Positions 46,684 through 58,678 of a stretch of DNA of 64,000 bases are shown one piece after another (within the stretch, counting starts at the first letter, position 1; the number at the start of each line of letters is the position of its first letter). The translations under genes were made by a program, and so were the position numbers. The stretch is from contig CM033406.1 of assembly GCA_019426215.1 (NCBI GenBank), positions 325,001-389,000 of the forward strand. Direction: 5' to 3'. Source of the stretch: Buddleja alternifolia (lineage: Eukaryota; Streptophyta; Magnoliopsida; Lamiales; Scrophulariaceae). Under the pieces are notes generated by a model. That model ran no database searches. It saw only the letters and a list, made by a program, of their open reading frames with translations, and had not been told where the DNA came from.

Positions 46684-47946
46684 CATCGATTCTGTCACAT
46701 GGGTTTTCACTCCTAGACAGTCAATGACGGAATTGATTAAACTGTAATAGGTGTGTCTGAACTTTAGACTTGAGAAATCGAGTTGAAGATATACTTGTAA
46801 CATTAGGTTTATCATTAGAGTAGTTAAACCCAATTCACTATTTGGTGGGATCAACCTCGAACTGCAACCTAATGGGCAAGTAGTAGTCTTAACTAATATC
46901 CAAAATGGGATTCGTTCCCTCGAATGTGAACAAGGAATTATTCTATGCATTTATAAATAAGTTAGATTTTAAAGTTTTTGGCCAAAGTATCCACTAATCT
47001 GGACTTATTATAAATATAACATAGAGTCAAGTTAGTTAGTTTGACCTAAAACCACGACTCTCACTTGACCGGGATAAGGAAACAAAGATTTTGTATTCAC
47101 AAGGTATTTACAATAGGAAAGGTAAAATGATCCAATCATTTTACAATGTGGATCGCTTGGCTGGCTAGGTGGGACCCACGTTCAATTGAATCCTCCCATT
47201 GCCAAATTTAGATGAACCTAAAGTGTCACACTTAAAAAGAAAAAATCGATAGAAAATATGGAATATTTCTTCTGGTAATATTTTAAGTATTGGATACATA
47301 AAATTAATTAAATGGAATTAATTATTTGAAGAAATAAGTTAATTCATTTATAATTTAATTAATGTATTATTTCTTGAAGAAATAAAATTAATTAAATATC
47401 TTATATATTATTTAGATTAATTAATTGGATTGAATTAATTAATTAAATAATGGATTGGATTGAGCTGAAATTGCTGCAATAAGACGCACACCAAGACCGA
47501 GTAGGGGCGGCCACTAGGCGTCCTTATTGGGCTAAATTAAACTCAAGGTAATAACTTAAGTGATATAGATATATCACACTAGTTAATACCTAGGTCATAA
47601 GTTCAATTAACACGTAAGTCACAAGACTCCTCTCCCACTCTCAATAGCGGTCGACCTCAGTGCCAAGAAGAAGGAGATTTTTCAATCTAGTTTTTCCGGT
47701 GAGATAATTTAGAGGCAGCACTTATGAACTGCTCGGATTATTAAGAATTCATCCGGATTATTTCACGAAGAAGCTGTAGAATTCGAAAGTTTGAGTTTTT
47801 CCAACCACTTCGCTCCAACGGATAAAGTATCTATTTAATTATCATACATACGTCTGAAAAAACAGTGGGATAGATCCTGTTATGGGAAAATTCTAATACA
47901 ATTTTAAAATACTATTTTCGCTGCATTTGGTTTATTTTTCCCAACA
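46684..47946 (+). repeat. P1 3' LTR, segment 4
   Basis: CATCGATTCTGTCACATGGG onward, matching the reverse complement of 60411-61690. Ends TTTTTCCCAACA. It contains a CCTAGGTCATAAG segment and AT-rich parts; no gene. Confidence 0.85.
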
Positions 47947-48399
47947 CTAACTACCCTAATGACAAACCTAATGTCACAAGCATATGTTCAACTCGATTCC
48001 TCAGGTCTAAAGTTCAGATATAGCCATTACAATTAATCAATTCTGCTATTGACTGTTAAAGAAAGAAAACCCATGTGACAAAATCGATATGAATCTTGTC
48101 TGAGTGCCACTATCTCCATCAGTGCACCTATAATATGAGTTCTTCACTACTTCCTAGTGATTGACAAGCACTTCTCTCGTTAAAACTCATATCATACAAG
48201 TCTTGATGATTTTCAGTGCCCAATTGGGAATCCTTGACTTGTAGACCATTTAAGTACACAAGTATTGAACTCCTCTAGTTCCTTAGAGAGTTAACTCTTT
48301 ACTAATGTGCCTTATATTAAAAAAATTAAAAAATTACAATTTACTAATGTCCTTTCTTTCTCTAATCCTCTTGTGGCATTTGAGGGCATGAACCTAACA
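47947..48399 (-). repeat. part of M 3' LTR
   Basis: Matches 61538-62047 (CTAACTAC...AACCTAACA), minus about 60 bp near 48296. It starts exactly where P1's LTR ends. CTAAC (47947-47951) is the expected target copy of P1. Next to it GTACAAGATGGAGAT (minus strand) is the polypurine tract. Confidence 0.85.
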
Positions 48400-48415
48400 A
48401 TCTCCATCTTGTACT

Positions 48416-48460
48416 CAATTCCAATCACTATGGTATCTAGTACCCATCTTCTCAAGATGA
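48416..48460 (-). pseudogene. last codons of M RNase H
   Basis: On the minus strand HLEKMGTRYHSDWN then stop, the standard end of this family's RNase H. Upstream the sequence changes to P2 gag on the other strand at AAGATG (48454-48459). Confidence 0.8.
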
Positions 48461-49714
48461 TCTCGAGGATCGAAGGATTGGGGGCTCTCAATTTTACAAT
48501 GAACCACCATCTTCAAACCAATCTTATTTTGCAGTCTCTTCCTGATTCTTTTTCCCAATTTGCCATGAACTTCAATTGCAATGAGATTGAATGCAACTTA
48601 GCAGGGCTAATGAACAAATTAAAAACTGCACAATCTCAATTGAAGCCCAAGAAAAAAAAATGCATTAGTAATCTCTTCTGGGCTCAAAATGGCGAAGAAT
48701 AAGAAGAAGAATGCCAAAAAGCAGGGTGGCGAGCTTGGAGCTCAGGGTGATGTCAATAAAGGAAAATAGAAAGCTCCTGTGAATCACAAGCGTAAGGGGC
48801 CACAAAAGATAGATAGATGCCTACAATGTGGTGAGCTGGGCCATTGGAGAAGGAACTGTCCAAACATGGGCCTGGGCGCACAACGTATGGAACTTTATGT
48901 TCATGAAACTTATTGTTCTATGACCGTTTTCTCTACATCTTAGATTCTTGATTCTGGAGCTAGTGCTCACATTTGTTGTATGAATCTGGATCTGGTGCGA
49001 GGAAGGAAGCTGGACAGTGATGAGGGGAAGATAAGAGTAGGCAGCGAGCAAAGCGTCGCAGCTACTGGAATTGGATCTGCCTCATTGCTTTTAAATTCTA
49101 GACATTTACTTTTTCTGGATATTGTTTTAGTTTTGCCCAATGGGCTTAAACACATTGTTTTAATTCCAGTTTTAGTTAAACTTGGTTATACTTTTCGTTT
49201 TATTGATGAACATTGCAATATTTATTATGGCAATAAATTAGTAGGCTTTGCTTCTTTAGTAAATGGATTGTATTACCTTAATGTCCAGAATGAGTGTTCT
49301 GTGAATACTATACAAAGCAAACGTAGTAGGCTTGGAAAAAACCAAAGATTGATTTGGCATCTTAAACTGGGCCATGCCGGCGAGCATAAAATTCATAAAA
49401 TGGAGAAAGATGGACTAATCGGTCCATTCGGATTGGATCACTATCCTACTTGTGAATCTTGTCTCAAAGAAAAGATGGCTAGATCCCCCTTCACAGGGAC
49501 TTTTGAAAGAGCCACACAAATCTTAGGTTTAGTGCATACTGATGTTAGTGGACTCTTTGGAGAAATGGCTCAAGGAGGTTTCCTTTATTTCATCACATTC
49601 AGTGATGACCATTCAAGATATGGTCTAGTGTACCTGATGAGGCATAAGTCTGAATCCATTGAAAAGTTCAAGGAATTCAAGGCTTTAGTGGAAAATCAAA
49701 CTGGCAACATATAA
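48461..49714 (+). pseudogene. gag, protease and integrase N-terminus of P2
   Basis: Gag from MISRIEGLG, close to the M gag at 58276. A Lys-rich A-run near 48650 shifts the frame. A TAG near 48767 follows, then the zinc knuckle CLQCGELGHWRRNC (about 48818-48860). A TAG just before ILDSGASAH (about 48945-48972) precedes the protease, whose DSG is intact. After that 48980-49714 is open and has WHLKLGHAGEHKIH, CESCLKEK, LVHTDVSG and FITFSDDHSRYG, the start of integrase. Confidence 0.88.
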
Positions 49715-51983
49715 AAACTCTTCGATCGGATAGAGGAGGAGAATATATGAGCGACGAGTTTGATGTATACCTTAGAGAGAATGGTACATTATTACAGCTC
49801 ACATCTCTAGCAACACCACAGTTAAATAGAGTAGCAGAGCGAAGGAATCGAACCCTGTTAGACATTGTTCGCTCCATGCTCAGCTAACTCATTTCACTGT
49901 GGGGTCATGCGCTACTTACAATTGTACACATTTTAAATAGGTGTCCATCCAAGTCCGTTCCTAAGACTCCATATGAGATATGGAGAAATAGGAAACCAAG
50001 TCTTAATCACATCAAGATTTGGGGATGTGCAGCTTATGTCAAGAAGACTAAAGTGGACAAGTTGGAGGCTAGATCCTTGAAAGGGCGTTTCGTTGGATAT
50101 GCTGAGGATTCAATGGGATACCTCTTTTACCTGCATGATGATCACAGGAACGTTGTAACTTTACAAGCTCACTTTCTTGAAGATGAGTTCATTCAAGAAG
50201 GAGAAGCGGGTAGAAAGATTGTTCTCGAGGAACAAAATGAAACTCCAGTGCATACATCTACATAGGAAGTGAGAACTGAGCCTTCTGCAACACAACCACA
50301 ACCGCGAAGGTCAAGTAGGATACCTCAACCGCTTGACAGGTATGGATATCTAGTACAGAGGGAACTTGATCTTTATTCTGTATTAGAGGAGGGTCATGGA
50401 GATGATCCCTCCACTTATGATCAAGCGATAGTGGATGTGGATGCTACTAGATGGCATGAAGCTATGCCAACTGAGATTGATTCAATGTATGCAAACCAAG
50501 TCTGGAAACTTGTGGATCGGCCTAATGGGGTAAAACCAATTGGGTGCAAATGGATCTACAGGAGAAAGATTGGTGTTGATGGCAAGGTTGACACCTACAA
50601 AGCCAGGCTAGTGGAGAAAGGGTATAGTCAAAAAGAAGGAATTGACTACCAAGAAACCTTTTTTCCAGTGGCTATGATCAAATCAATAAAGATTCTACTT
50701 CCAATAGCGGCACACCTAGACAATGAAATATAGCAAATGGATGTCAAAACTGCTTTCCTAAATGGATTCCTAGAAGAGGATATCTATATGGAACAACCTA
50801 AAGCTTTTGTATCCGAGTACCATATTCATAAGGTGTGTAAGCTTGAGAGGTCCATTTATGGACTCAAGCAAGCATCTCGTAGCTGGAATCTGTGTCTTGA
50901 TGAGGCTGTCAAAGGATTTGACTTCATTAAAAATGAAGACGAGCCATGTGTTTACAAAAAAGTTAGTGGGAGCAAGATAACATTCCTTGTGTTATATGTA
51001 GATGACATATTGCTCATAAGAAAATGATATAGGAATGCTCACCATTGTCAAGAAGTGGCTTTCGAGTACTTTCTCCATGAAAGACTTGGGAGAGGCAACT
51101 TATATTCTAGGGATTCGAATCTACAGAGATCGAACAAATAGAATGATGGGGGCTCTCTCAAGCCCTTTACTTAGAAAAGGTCCTAACAAGATATAGGATG
51201 GAGGATTCTAAGAAAGAGTTCCTGCTAATGAGCCATGGGATACATCTCTCGAAATCTATGTGTCGTCAAAGTAAGGAAGATAGAAAAGAGATGAGCACTG
51301 TACCCTATGCATCTGTTGTGGGTAGCTTAATCTACGCGATGTTGTGTACTAGATCTGACATAGCATATGCAGTAAGCGTTGTTAGTCGATTTTAGGCAAA
51401 CCCTGGCAAAGAACATTGGATAGCTGTGAAGAATATCCTAAAGTATCTGAAGAGAACTAAGGATATGATTTTCATCTATGGGAGTGGTAACCTAAGAGTG
51501 GATGGGTACACTGACTCGGATTTTCAATCAAGTGTTAATGATCAGAAATCCACCTCAGGATTAGTATTCACCCTCAACGGTGGAGTGGTGACTTGGAAAA
51601 GTTCCAAGCAAAGTACAACTATAGACTCCACGACAAAGGCTGAATACATAGCTGCCTCTGAGGCAACTAAAGAGGCTATTTGGCTTAGGAAGTTCATAGA
51701 AGAACTTCAAGTGGTTCCAAGCATAAAGCTCTCGTTGCCACTTTATTGTGACAACACCGGAGCAATAGCGCAAGAGAAGGAACCTAGGTCTCACAACAAG
51801 TTCAAACACTTTGGGAGGAGATATCACATCATAAGAGAGATCATCGCACGAGGAGAAATATCTGTTCAGAAAATAGCCTTAGCCGACAATGTCGCTGACC
51901 CATTGACCAAGTCATTGGCACAGGCGGTGCTAGAAAAACATCTGGAAGGGATGGGCATTAAATACCATAGAAAATGGCATTGA
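49715..51983 (+). pseudogene. integrase end, reverse transcriptase and RNase H of P2
   Basis: SDRGGEYMSDEF at about 49727 carries the second integrase Asp, but a frame change near 49710 precedes it. FVGYAEDSMGYLFY ends integrase. RT follows: YKARLVEKGYSQKEGIDYQE, then a TAG at 50731-50733, DVKTAFLNGFLEEDIYM, SIYGLKQASRSWN and the catalytic YVDD (50995-51006). A frame change near 51025 and a TAG near 51393 interrupt the rest. RNase H (51426-51983) is open, with SSKQSTTIDSTTKAEY and ADPLTKSL. Confidence 0.88.
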
Positions 51984-51998
51984 GTGCAAGTGGGAGGT

Positions 51999-53586
51999 TG
52001 TTAGTGTGTATGCCCTCAAATTCCATAAAGAGGATAGATTTAAAAGGGCATTGACTTGTAACTAAACAATATCTTTTCGTAATACAAGGCATTATTCATA
52101 AACAACGTAAAGTCCTTGATAATAAAGGCAAACCTTCTACTTCCTAGGGGTTAGGAAGAATGGCACTTGAAGAGTTTGATCCTTATTATCTAAATTTATT
52201 TTGCAAGTCTAAGAAAGTATTAATTGGACATCAATACAAAATAGAGACTTGCATGATGTACGTTTTTGACAGACAAAGTGTCAGTCAATCACTATGGGAA
52301 TGGTTGGTAGTGGGAACTCATACCATAGACATCTCAGTTGGACTGACATGTTCGAACACGATTCGCATCGGTTTTGTCACATGGGTTTTGACTCATTGAA
52401 AATAAATGACATAAACCGATAAGTTGTGATTGGTACGCATGAACCTAAGACCTGAGCAATCAAGTTGAAGATGTACTTTTGACATCAAGTTTGTTTTTAG
52501 AGCAGTTAGATCCAATTCATCCATTGGTGGGGTCGACCTCGAAGTTCGACTTGATGGGCAAGTGGCAGTCTTAATGGATTGGCAAAATGGGATTTATTCT
52601 CTTATAAGTGAATGAGCTAAATATCCTATGCAATCATGAATGAATGAGGTCAAAAGTTTAGCCAAAGCATAAAGAAATACTCATGTTAGACATGAAGATA
52701 TACTCAGTGACCTCGATTCATTATGAGCTAAGCATATGGTCAAGTCCTGTGAGTTTGACTAAACCATGACTTTGACTTGACTGGGATATACGAATAAAAG
52801 GTTATACTCGTACGGTATTCACAGCGTAAAAGGTTTGGAATGATCTTATTCATTCGTTCTCAATTGGGATACGATGTGAGCCACGGGTTTGGCTAGGTGT
52901 TACTCACATCCTCTTGGATTCCTCCCAATTGCCTTTTGAGACGAACCTAAAGAGTCGCTCTTAAAGGAATTGCAAAAGGAAAAATCATGGAAGTTAACTT
53001 GAGAGAATTCTCGGTATTGGATATCAAAATTAATTAATTAATCATTGGATGATCTTATTAATTAATTAAGTTAACATGTTAATTAATTTCTTGGAGAAAA
53101 TTAATTATAGAGTTAATGAAGATTTAATTAATTATTTGATTAATTATTTATTAAATAAATAATATTAATTAATATATAATTAAACAAATTAAAATGGACT
53201 AAGCATAGGGCTTAGAAAAGCCCTAAGTGGGCGTCCTTGCCTAGGATTATTAGATTAATTATTTTTCATTAGTAGTTTAAATATACTACTTAGTAAAAGT
53301 CAAAGTAAGCCTCAAGTCATAACTTTCTCTCCAAGTCAAAATTATCCTCCATCTCTCTCTCTCTCTCCATCTAGCCGATTTCAAGGAGATTTTCGCTTTT
53401 GACTCCGGCGTGACAATTTAGAGATGCCGACAATTTGCTGTTCAAAAAGGGATCGTGATTTCTGGTTCAGAAACTAAAACTCGCAAATAAGGTACATATT
53501 TCAAAACACAATTTGAATATGCGAAATCGAGATGAACCACATGGGAGTTTTATTTTCCGCTGCGTTTTATGTCATAAATCCCAACA
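51999..53586 (+). repeat. 3' LTR of P2
   Basis: Follows the polypurine tract GTGCAAGTGGGAGGT. 1,588 bp from TGTTAGTGTG to CCCAACA. Related to the P1/M LTRs (GGCTAGGTG, GACTTGACTGGGATA, TGATGGGCAAGTGG) but more distant. Right flank ATCCA (53587-53591) would be the target copy. Confidence 0.9.
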
Positions 53587-53675
53587 ATCCAAACACCCTC
53601 TTTAGCAGCCTCAGACGTTGTTATGTATTCTGCCTTTGTGGTGGAATCATCGATTGTACTTTGCTTGGAACTTTT
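53587..53675 (-). pseudogene. piece of M RNase H between P2 and a solo LTR
   Basis: Minus strand: SSKQSTIDDSTTKAEYITTS and a following KEGV, the RNase H segment before LYCDNN. It continues at 55131 after the solo LTR. Confidence 0.8.
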
Positions 53676-55125
53676 TGTTGGTCCCAAGTGGCATACGAAA
53701 GGGTCTAAAAGGAGGGGCGGGGGTTGAATAGACCCTGAAGTCCTTTTTTGACTTCAAAAATTCGTATTACTTTTATAGATTTGAACGCTTAAGAAGTTGA
53801 GCGCTTAGGTCAGGCGCTTACAGAAAAGATAACTTAGACTTAGTGATCTTAATTTACCAAAGTAGGGTAAAGCTTAGATCGCTTACTCAGGGTTAGCACA
53901 GTGGAAATGATTTTAGAGCTTTAGCGTTCTTTTTGGTTAAATAGTCACTTAATTGTTTTACTTGTCTTTTTCAGAATAAATGATAAAATATAAATATAGA
54001 CAGCAAATTAGTAAATAAATAAGACACGAAAATTGTAAGGTTCACTGGGTTAGTGCAATCCTAGCTACGTCCTTCTACTCCTTTCCACTCAGGAGGAATT
54101 CACTAAAATGAATGACGAAGTTTCACATAGACAACTTGTACACAATAGCAAATTGATGAAAGCTTGATCTCGAGTTCCCTGATCACACAAATTTCAACTC
54201 GGCTAAGATCTGCTTCTGACAATGCTTCGTTCACTCAGAAATAATGCTTTGTCTTCAACAACTTCGTCACACAGATGGAAGAGGTTGATGGGTTTTTATC
54301 ATAGTTTTGTTTGATTTGAAAAGTTCAAACACTTTGGTAATATCTCTTTGAAAGGTTAGGTTCTTCTAAGAAGATGTAAGAGATATTGATTTGGCTGTAG
54401 AGATGTTTAAGCTCAATGAAATTTTGGCTATGGAGGATTTGAGCTTTAAAAGTTGGATATAGATTTCAACAGCGTAAGTGAATAATTCTCGGTGTTTGGG
54501 TTTGAGCTGTGAGTGCCTATTTATAGACTTTTCTCGGGATTTATTCGTTGGACATAAGCAGGGGCGTGAGAAGCACGTGACTTAGTCTTTTTCTGACATC
54601 TCTGAAAATTCTGCTGCACAGAGTGGGTAGCAGACCTACTTTGAGTTGATAGCCAATGGGGAAGGCACATCCGTACCGTCAATAGTCCTTATCACATTTA
54701 ATGCTCTTATCACGCATTTAATGCATTTGAATTTATTTCCCATTGGAAATAAATGCCCATTGATTGCATTTAATAACATATTAACTTCGGATTAACTTCA
54801 GGTGAAGACAAGCGCTTAAACACGAAAGTCATCCTGAATTGATTCATAAGTGCTTGACAGCTGCTTAATGAATCTCTCATCTTCAAAGTCTTCAGACGCT
54901 GATCTTCGATTTCACCTTGATAGACTCACCTAGAATTCTATCTTAGCTCAAGCGCTAGATACTAGTCTAAAGCTATAAAGATAAAATGTCTTAACTAAAA
55001 ATTACAACTTGATAACTTTAAACGCTTATACATGTTCTAACAAAATATAAACTTACATATCCTTGGGGTCTAACATGAAACCTATCTTGTCATCATCAAA
55101 ACATCAAACATGAAATTTCCTAACA
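53676..55125 (-). mobile_element. solo LTR of the gag-only family
   Basis: TGTTGGTCCCAAG to TTTCCTAACA, 1,450 bp, with CTTTT target copies at 53671-53675 and 55126-55130. TATA box CTATAAATAG on the minus strand at 54517-54526. Same family as 28253-30015; shorter and diverged. No internal region. Confidence 0.92.
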
Positions 55126-55130
55126 CTTTT

Positions 55131-56690
55131 CCAAATTACTGCTCTACCATTGAGCGTGAATATAAACCCAGAAGTGGATTTGCAATCATCCACATCAGAT
55201 TAGAAATCTGAGTCAGTATATCCATCCACCTTCAGATCTCCATGTCCATATTTTAGAACCATATCCTTAGTTTTCTTCAGATACTTTAGAATATTTTTTA
55301 CAGTGATCCAATGTTCTCTTCCTGGCTTAGCCTAAAAATGACTTACCATGCTCGTTGCGTAGGCTATGTCGGGCCGTGTGCATAACATGGCATACATCAG
55401 ACTGCCCACTGCATACGCATAGGGCACCGTACTCATTTCTTTCCTATATTCCTCACTTTTAGGAGACATATACTTTGAAAGGTGCACCCCATGTCTCATG
55501 GGCAAAAAACCTTTCTTAGAACCTTCCATCCTAAATCTCTTTAGGACCTTGTTTAAGTAAAGGGCTTGGGAAAGTGGTATCATTCTATTTGTTCTATCTC
55601 TATAGATACGAATTTTGAGAATATAGGTCACTTTTCCTAAGTCTTTCATGGATAATGTATTGTAAAGCCACGTTTTAACTGATGTGAGCATTCCTACGTC
55701 ATTTCCTATGAGTAGAATGTCATCCACATATAAGACCAGAAAAGTGATCTTGCTCCCACTAACCTTCTTGTAAACACATGGTTTATCTTCGTTCTTGGCA
55801 AAGTCAAATCCTTTAACAACTTCATCAAAACAAAAAGTCCAACTCCTAGAGGCTTGCTTAAGTCTATAAATGGATCTCTTAAGTTTGCACACCTTATGAA
55901 TAACAGACCCAGATGTGAAGCTTTTAGGCTGATCCATATAGATATCCTCTTTGAGGAATCCATTCAGAAAAGTCGTCTTCATATCCATCTACCATATCTC
56001 ATAATCTAAGTGTGTCGCTATTGCGAGCAAAATTCGAATAGACTTGATCATTGCCATGGGTGAAAAGGTTTCTTAATAGTCAATTCCTTCTTTTTGATTA
56101 TAACCTTTTTCTATAAGTCGTGCCTTGTATGTGTCAACTTTTCCGTCCAGGCCAATCTTCCTCTTGTAGATCCATTTACACCCTATAGGTGCTATACCTT
56201 CGGGATGATCTACTAGAGTCCAAACCTAGTTGGAATGCATTGAGTCTATTTCTTCTTGCATAGCCTCTTGCCACCTTGCAGAGTCGATGTCCATCATTGC
56301 TTGATCATAAGTAGAAGGGTCGTCCTTATGAACTCCCACTGCTATAGTGTGGACAACCAGTTCCTCTTGAAGCAGGTACCCATAGTACCTATTAGATTGA
56401 TGTGATACTTTACTAGATCTTCGAAAAGTTAGTTGTGTTTCAATAGGTTTAGTATGTGTTTCTTGAACAGTGATCTCCCTAGGTGTTTTTTCTTGTTCAT
56501 TAAGAAAAATCTTTCTACCTGCACCACCTTCTTGAATAAACTCACCTTCAAGAAAGTATAATTGGAATGCAAGAATGATCCTTTGATCATATTTCATGTA
56601 GAAGAGGTATCCCATGAAATCCTCTGGAAAATTGATAAAATGTCCTTTAAGAGACCTCGCTTCAATTTCTCTACCTTTGTATTATTATTG
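55131..56690 (-). pseudogene. integrase end, reverse transcriptase and start of RNase H of M
   Basis: 56615-56226 covers the integrase end and RT N-terminus (MGYLFYMKYD, SSKVSHQSNRYYGY, DIDSARWQEAMQEEIDSMHS). 56225-55989 is readable with stops, including TAA in the ETFSPMAM segment. 55988-55332 has DMKTTFLNGFLKEDIYM, SIYRLKQASRSW and YVDDILLIGNDVGM (catalytic site near 55710-55725). 55330-55131 enters RNase H (DGYTDSDF, FTLNG). The TAG near 55989 and a stop near 55330 break the frame. Confidence 0.86.
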
Positions 56691-57628
56691 TAGTCTGGGC
56701 ATCCCCAAACCCTAAAGTATATAAAATTTGGTTTCCTATTTCTCTATATCTCATATGGGGTCTTAGGAACGGATTTGGCAAGCCGTCTATTCAAGATATG
56801 AACAGCCATAAGGAGTGCATGTCCCCATAAAAAAATGGGTAAATCAGTGTAGCTAAGAATAGATCGAACCATGTCCAAAAGTGCTCGATTTCTGGGCTCT
56901 GTTATCCCATTTAGTTGTGGAGTCGCTGGTGGTGTGAGTTGCAATATTATCCCATGTTCCTTCAGGAAATCATCAAACTCATCACTTATATATTCACCTC
57001 CACGATCCAATCGTAATGTTTTTTTATGATGTCCAGTTTGATTTTCCACTAAAGCCTTAAATTCTTTGAACTTTTCAATTGATTCAGACTTGTATTTCAT
57101 TAAATAGAAAAGACCATACTTTGAATGGTCACCAGTGAAAGCAATGAAATAGTGACAACCTCCACTAGCCATTTCTCTAAATGGTCCACAAACATCGGTG
57201 TGCACAAGTTTTAATACTTTAGTGGCTCTTTCAAAAATCCCAGTGAAGGGAGATCTAGCCATTTTACCTTTGAGACAAGATTCACAAGTTGGATAGGGAT
57301 CTGATCTCGATGGATCAATTAATCCATCTTTCTTCATCTTATGTATCTTTTGCTCACCAGCATGGCCTAGCCTAAGATGCCACTTCAAGCTTAGGTTAGA
57401 ACCTTGCCTACCACTCTTCTTCGAGATAACATTTATAACACATTCATTTTGGATGTTTAAATAATAGAGGCCATTGACTAAAGTAGCAGTGCCAACAATC
57501 TTATCATTAAATAAAATACTACAAGTACTATCAATGAAATGAAAAACATAATTATTCCTAACCAACATAGGAATTGAAATAATGTTCTTAAGCCCATTGG
57601 GCAAAACTAAAATATCCTCTAAAATCAA
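56691..57628 (-). pseudogene. integrase of M
   Basis: 57628-56744 is open for 294 codons. It has [16 protein letters not shown] and CESCLKGKM (zinc-binding), [24 protein letters not shown] and [16 protein letters not shown], which supply the Asp, Asp and Glu of the core, then [16 protein letters not shown]. The downstream link to RT is frameshifted. Better preserved than P2's integrase. Confidence 0.88.
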
Positions 57629-58678
57629 AACATGTCCAGATAAGAAACATAAAAAAGTTGTTCTAATGTGAGAAGCTGCGACACTCTACCAGCTGCCAAC
57701 ACTGATTCGTACCTCTCCATGCTCCAGCTTCCTACTTCGCTCTAAATCTTGATTCATTACACAAACGTGAGCACTAGCTCTAGAATCAAGTATCCATGAA
57801 GTGGAAAATACAGTTATGGGAAAATTGGTTTCTAAAACAAAAGGTTCCATACCTGTAACACCTTTGCCAAAGTTTGGATTTTCCCTCCTCCAGTGGCGTC
57901 TCACCGTAGTGAAGGCACCTATCCGTTTCTTTTGGCCCTTTGATCTTCATCACTTTCAGAGCTTAACCCTTTCCTTTGTGTATCTTACCATGTGGACCTA
58001 AAGTGCCAGTGGGCTTCTTCTTCTTCTTCTTTTTTTCTTGTTTTTAAGCTTAGAAGTGGTGATTAAGGCTGCCTCTTTTTCGTTTGGCTTCATTTGAGAT
58101 TGCGCAGTTGTAAGCTTGTTTATCAACCCAGCCAAATTGCACTCTATCTCATTGCAGTTGAAGCTCATCACAAATTGGTAATAGGAGTCTGGAAGTGACT
58201 GCAAGATGAGGTCAGTTTGTAGTTGCGGGTCCATGTTGAAGTCAAGGGACCCTAACCTCTCAATTTTTGAAATCATTTTAAGTACATGATCCCCAAATTT
58301 TTCACCTTATTTCATCCTGGCTCCAAAGAGCTCTTTCAATATCTCATATCGAACAGTATGACTATGCTCACCATAGAGCTCCACTAGTGAGCCAAAATAG
58401 CCCTCGCCGAGACCATTTTGTCGTGAGATCTCTGCAACTCAATATTGGCCATTGAGCCCAGCATATACACATGAACCTGGACGTCGTAATTGACCCATTT
58501 TTCATGAGCCACGATTTCTTCCTCACTAGCACACGTCCTTGCGGGGATTTCAGTATCCAATACATAGCCCAGTGACTCCATGTTGAGCACTATCCTCAGA
58601 TTTCAGAGCAAGTCTACATAGTTTGGACCAGTCAAAGTGTTCTTTTCAAGTAGTACAGATAACAGGTTGATAATCATA
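57629..58678 (-). pseudogene. gag and protease of M
   Basis: ATG at 58676-58678 starts MIINLLSVLLEKNTLTGPNY. An in-frame TGA near 58601 replaces an expected Arg codon (CGA). Gag continues to 57998 with several frame changes (parts 58590-58384 and 58276-57998). In the zinc knuckle the second Cys reads Tyr (CLHYGE, about 57915-57930). The protease motif reads ILDSRASAH (about 57760-57790), so the catalytic DSG is DSR. Both changes should inactivate these functions. Confidence 0.85.

Larger units (their letters stand above)
4399..47946 (+). mobile_element. copia element P1, 3' end, split by three insertions
   Basis: What remains is an RNase H tail (4405-4675), the polypurine tract AGTGGGAGAA (4681-4690) and a 3' LTR starting TGTTAGG at 4691 and ending CCCAACA at 47946. 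The LTR is in four pieces: 4691-4999, 24170-24197, 45119-45141 and 46684-47946. Together they make about 1,623 bp, close to the 1,637-bp LTR of the same family at 60411-62047. The junctions read straight across when the inserts and one target-site copy are removed. The right flank (47947 on) is a piece of another LTR in the opposite orientation, so P1 itself inserted there. Its 5' half is left of the window or lost. Confidence 0.85.
48461..53586 (+). mobile_element. copia element P2, 5' end missing
   Basis: Begins within gag, runs through protease, integrase, RT and RNase H and ends with a full 3' LTR (51999-53586). The 5' LTR, leader and first part of gag are absent. Both flanks are M RNase H, so P2 inserted there and its 5' end was deleted later together with part of M. 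Confidence 0.85.

Noticed and set aside
46624..46950. ORF in the P1 LTR, with a similar one at 61421-61756
   Set aside because: Both are LTR sequence read from the same strand of the family; conserved only because the LTRs are related, with no protein feature.
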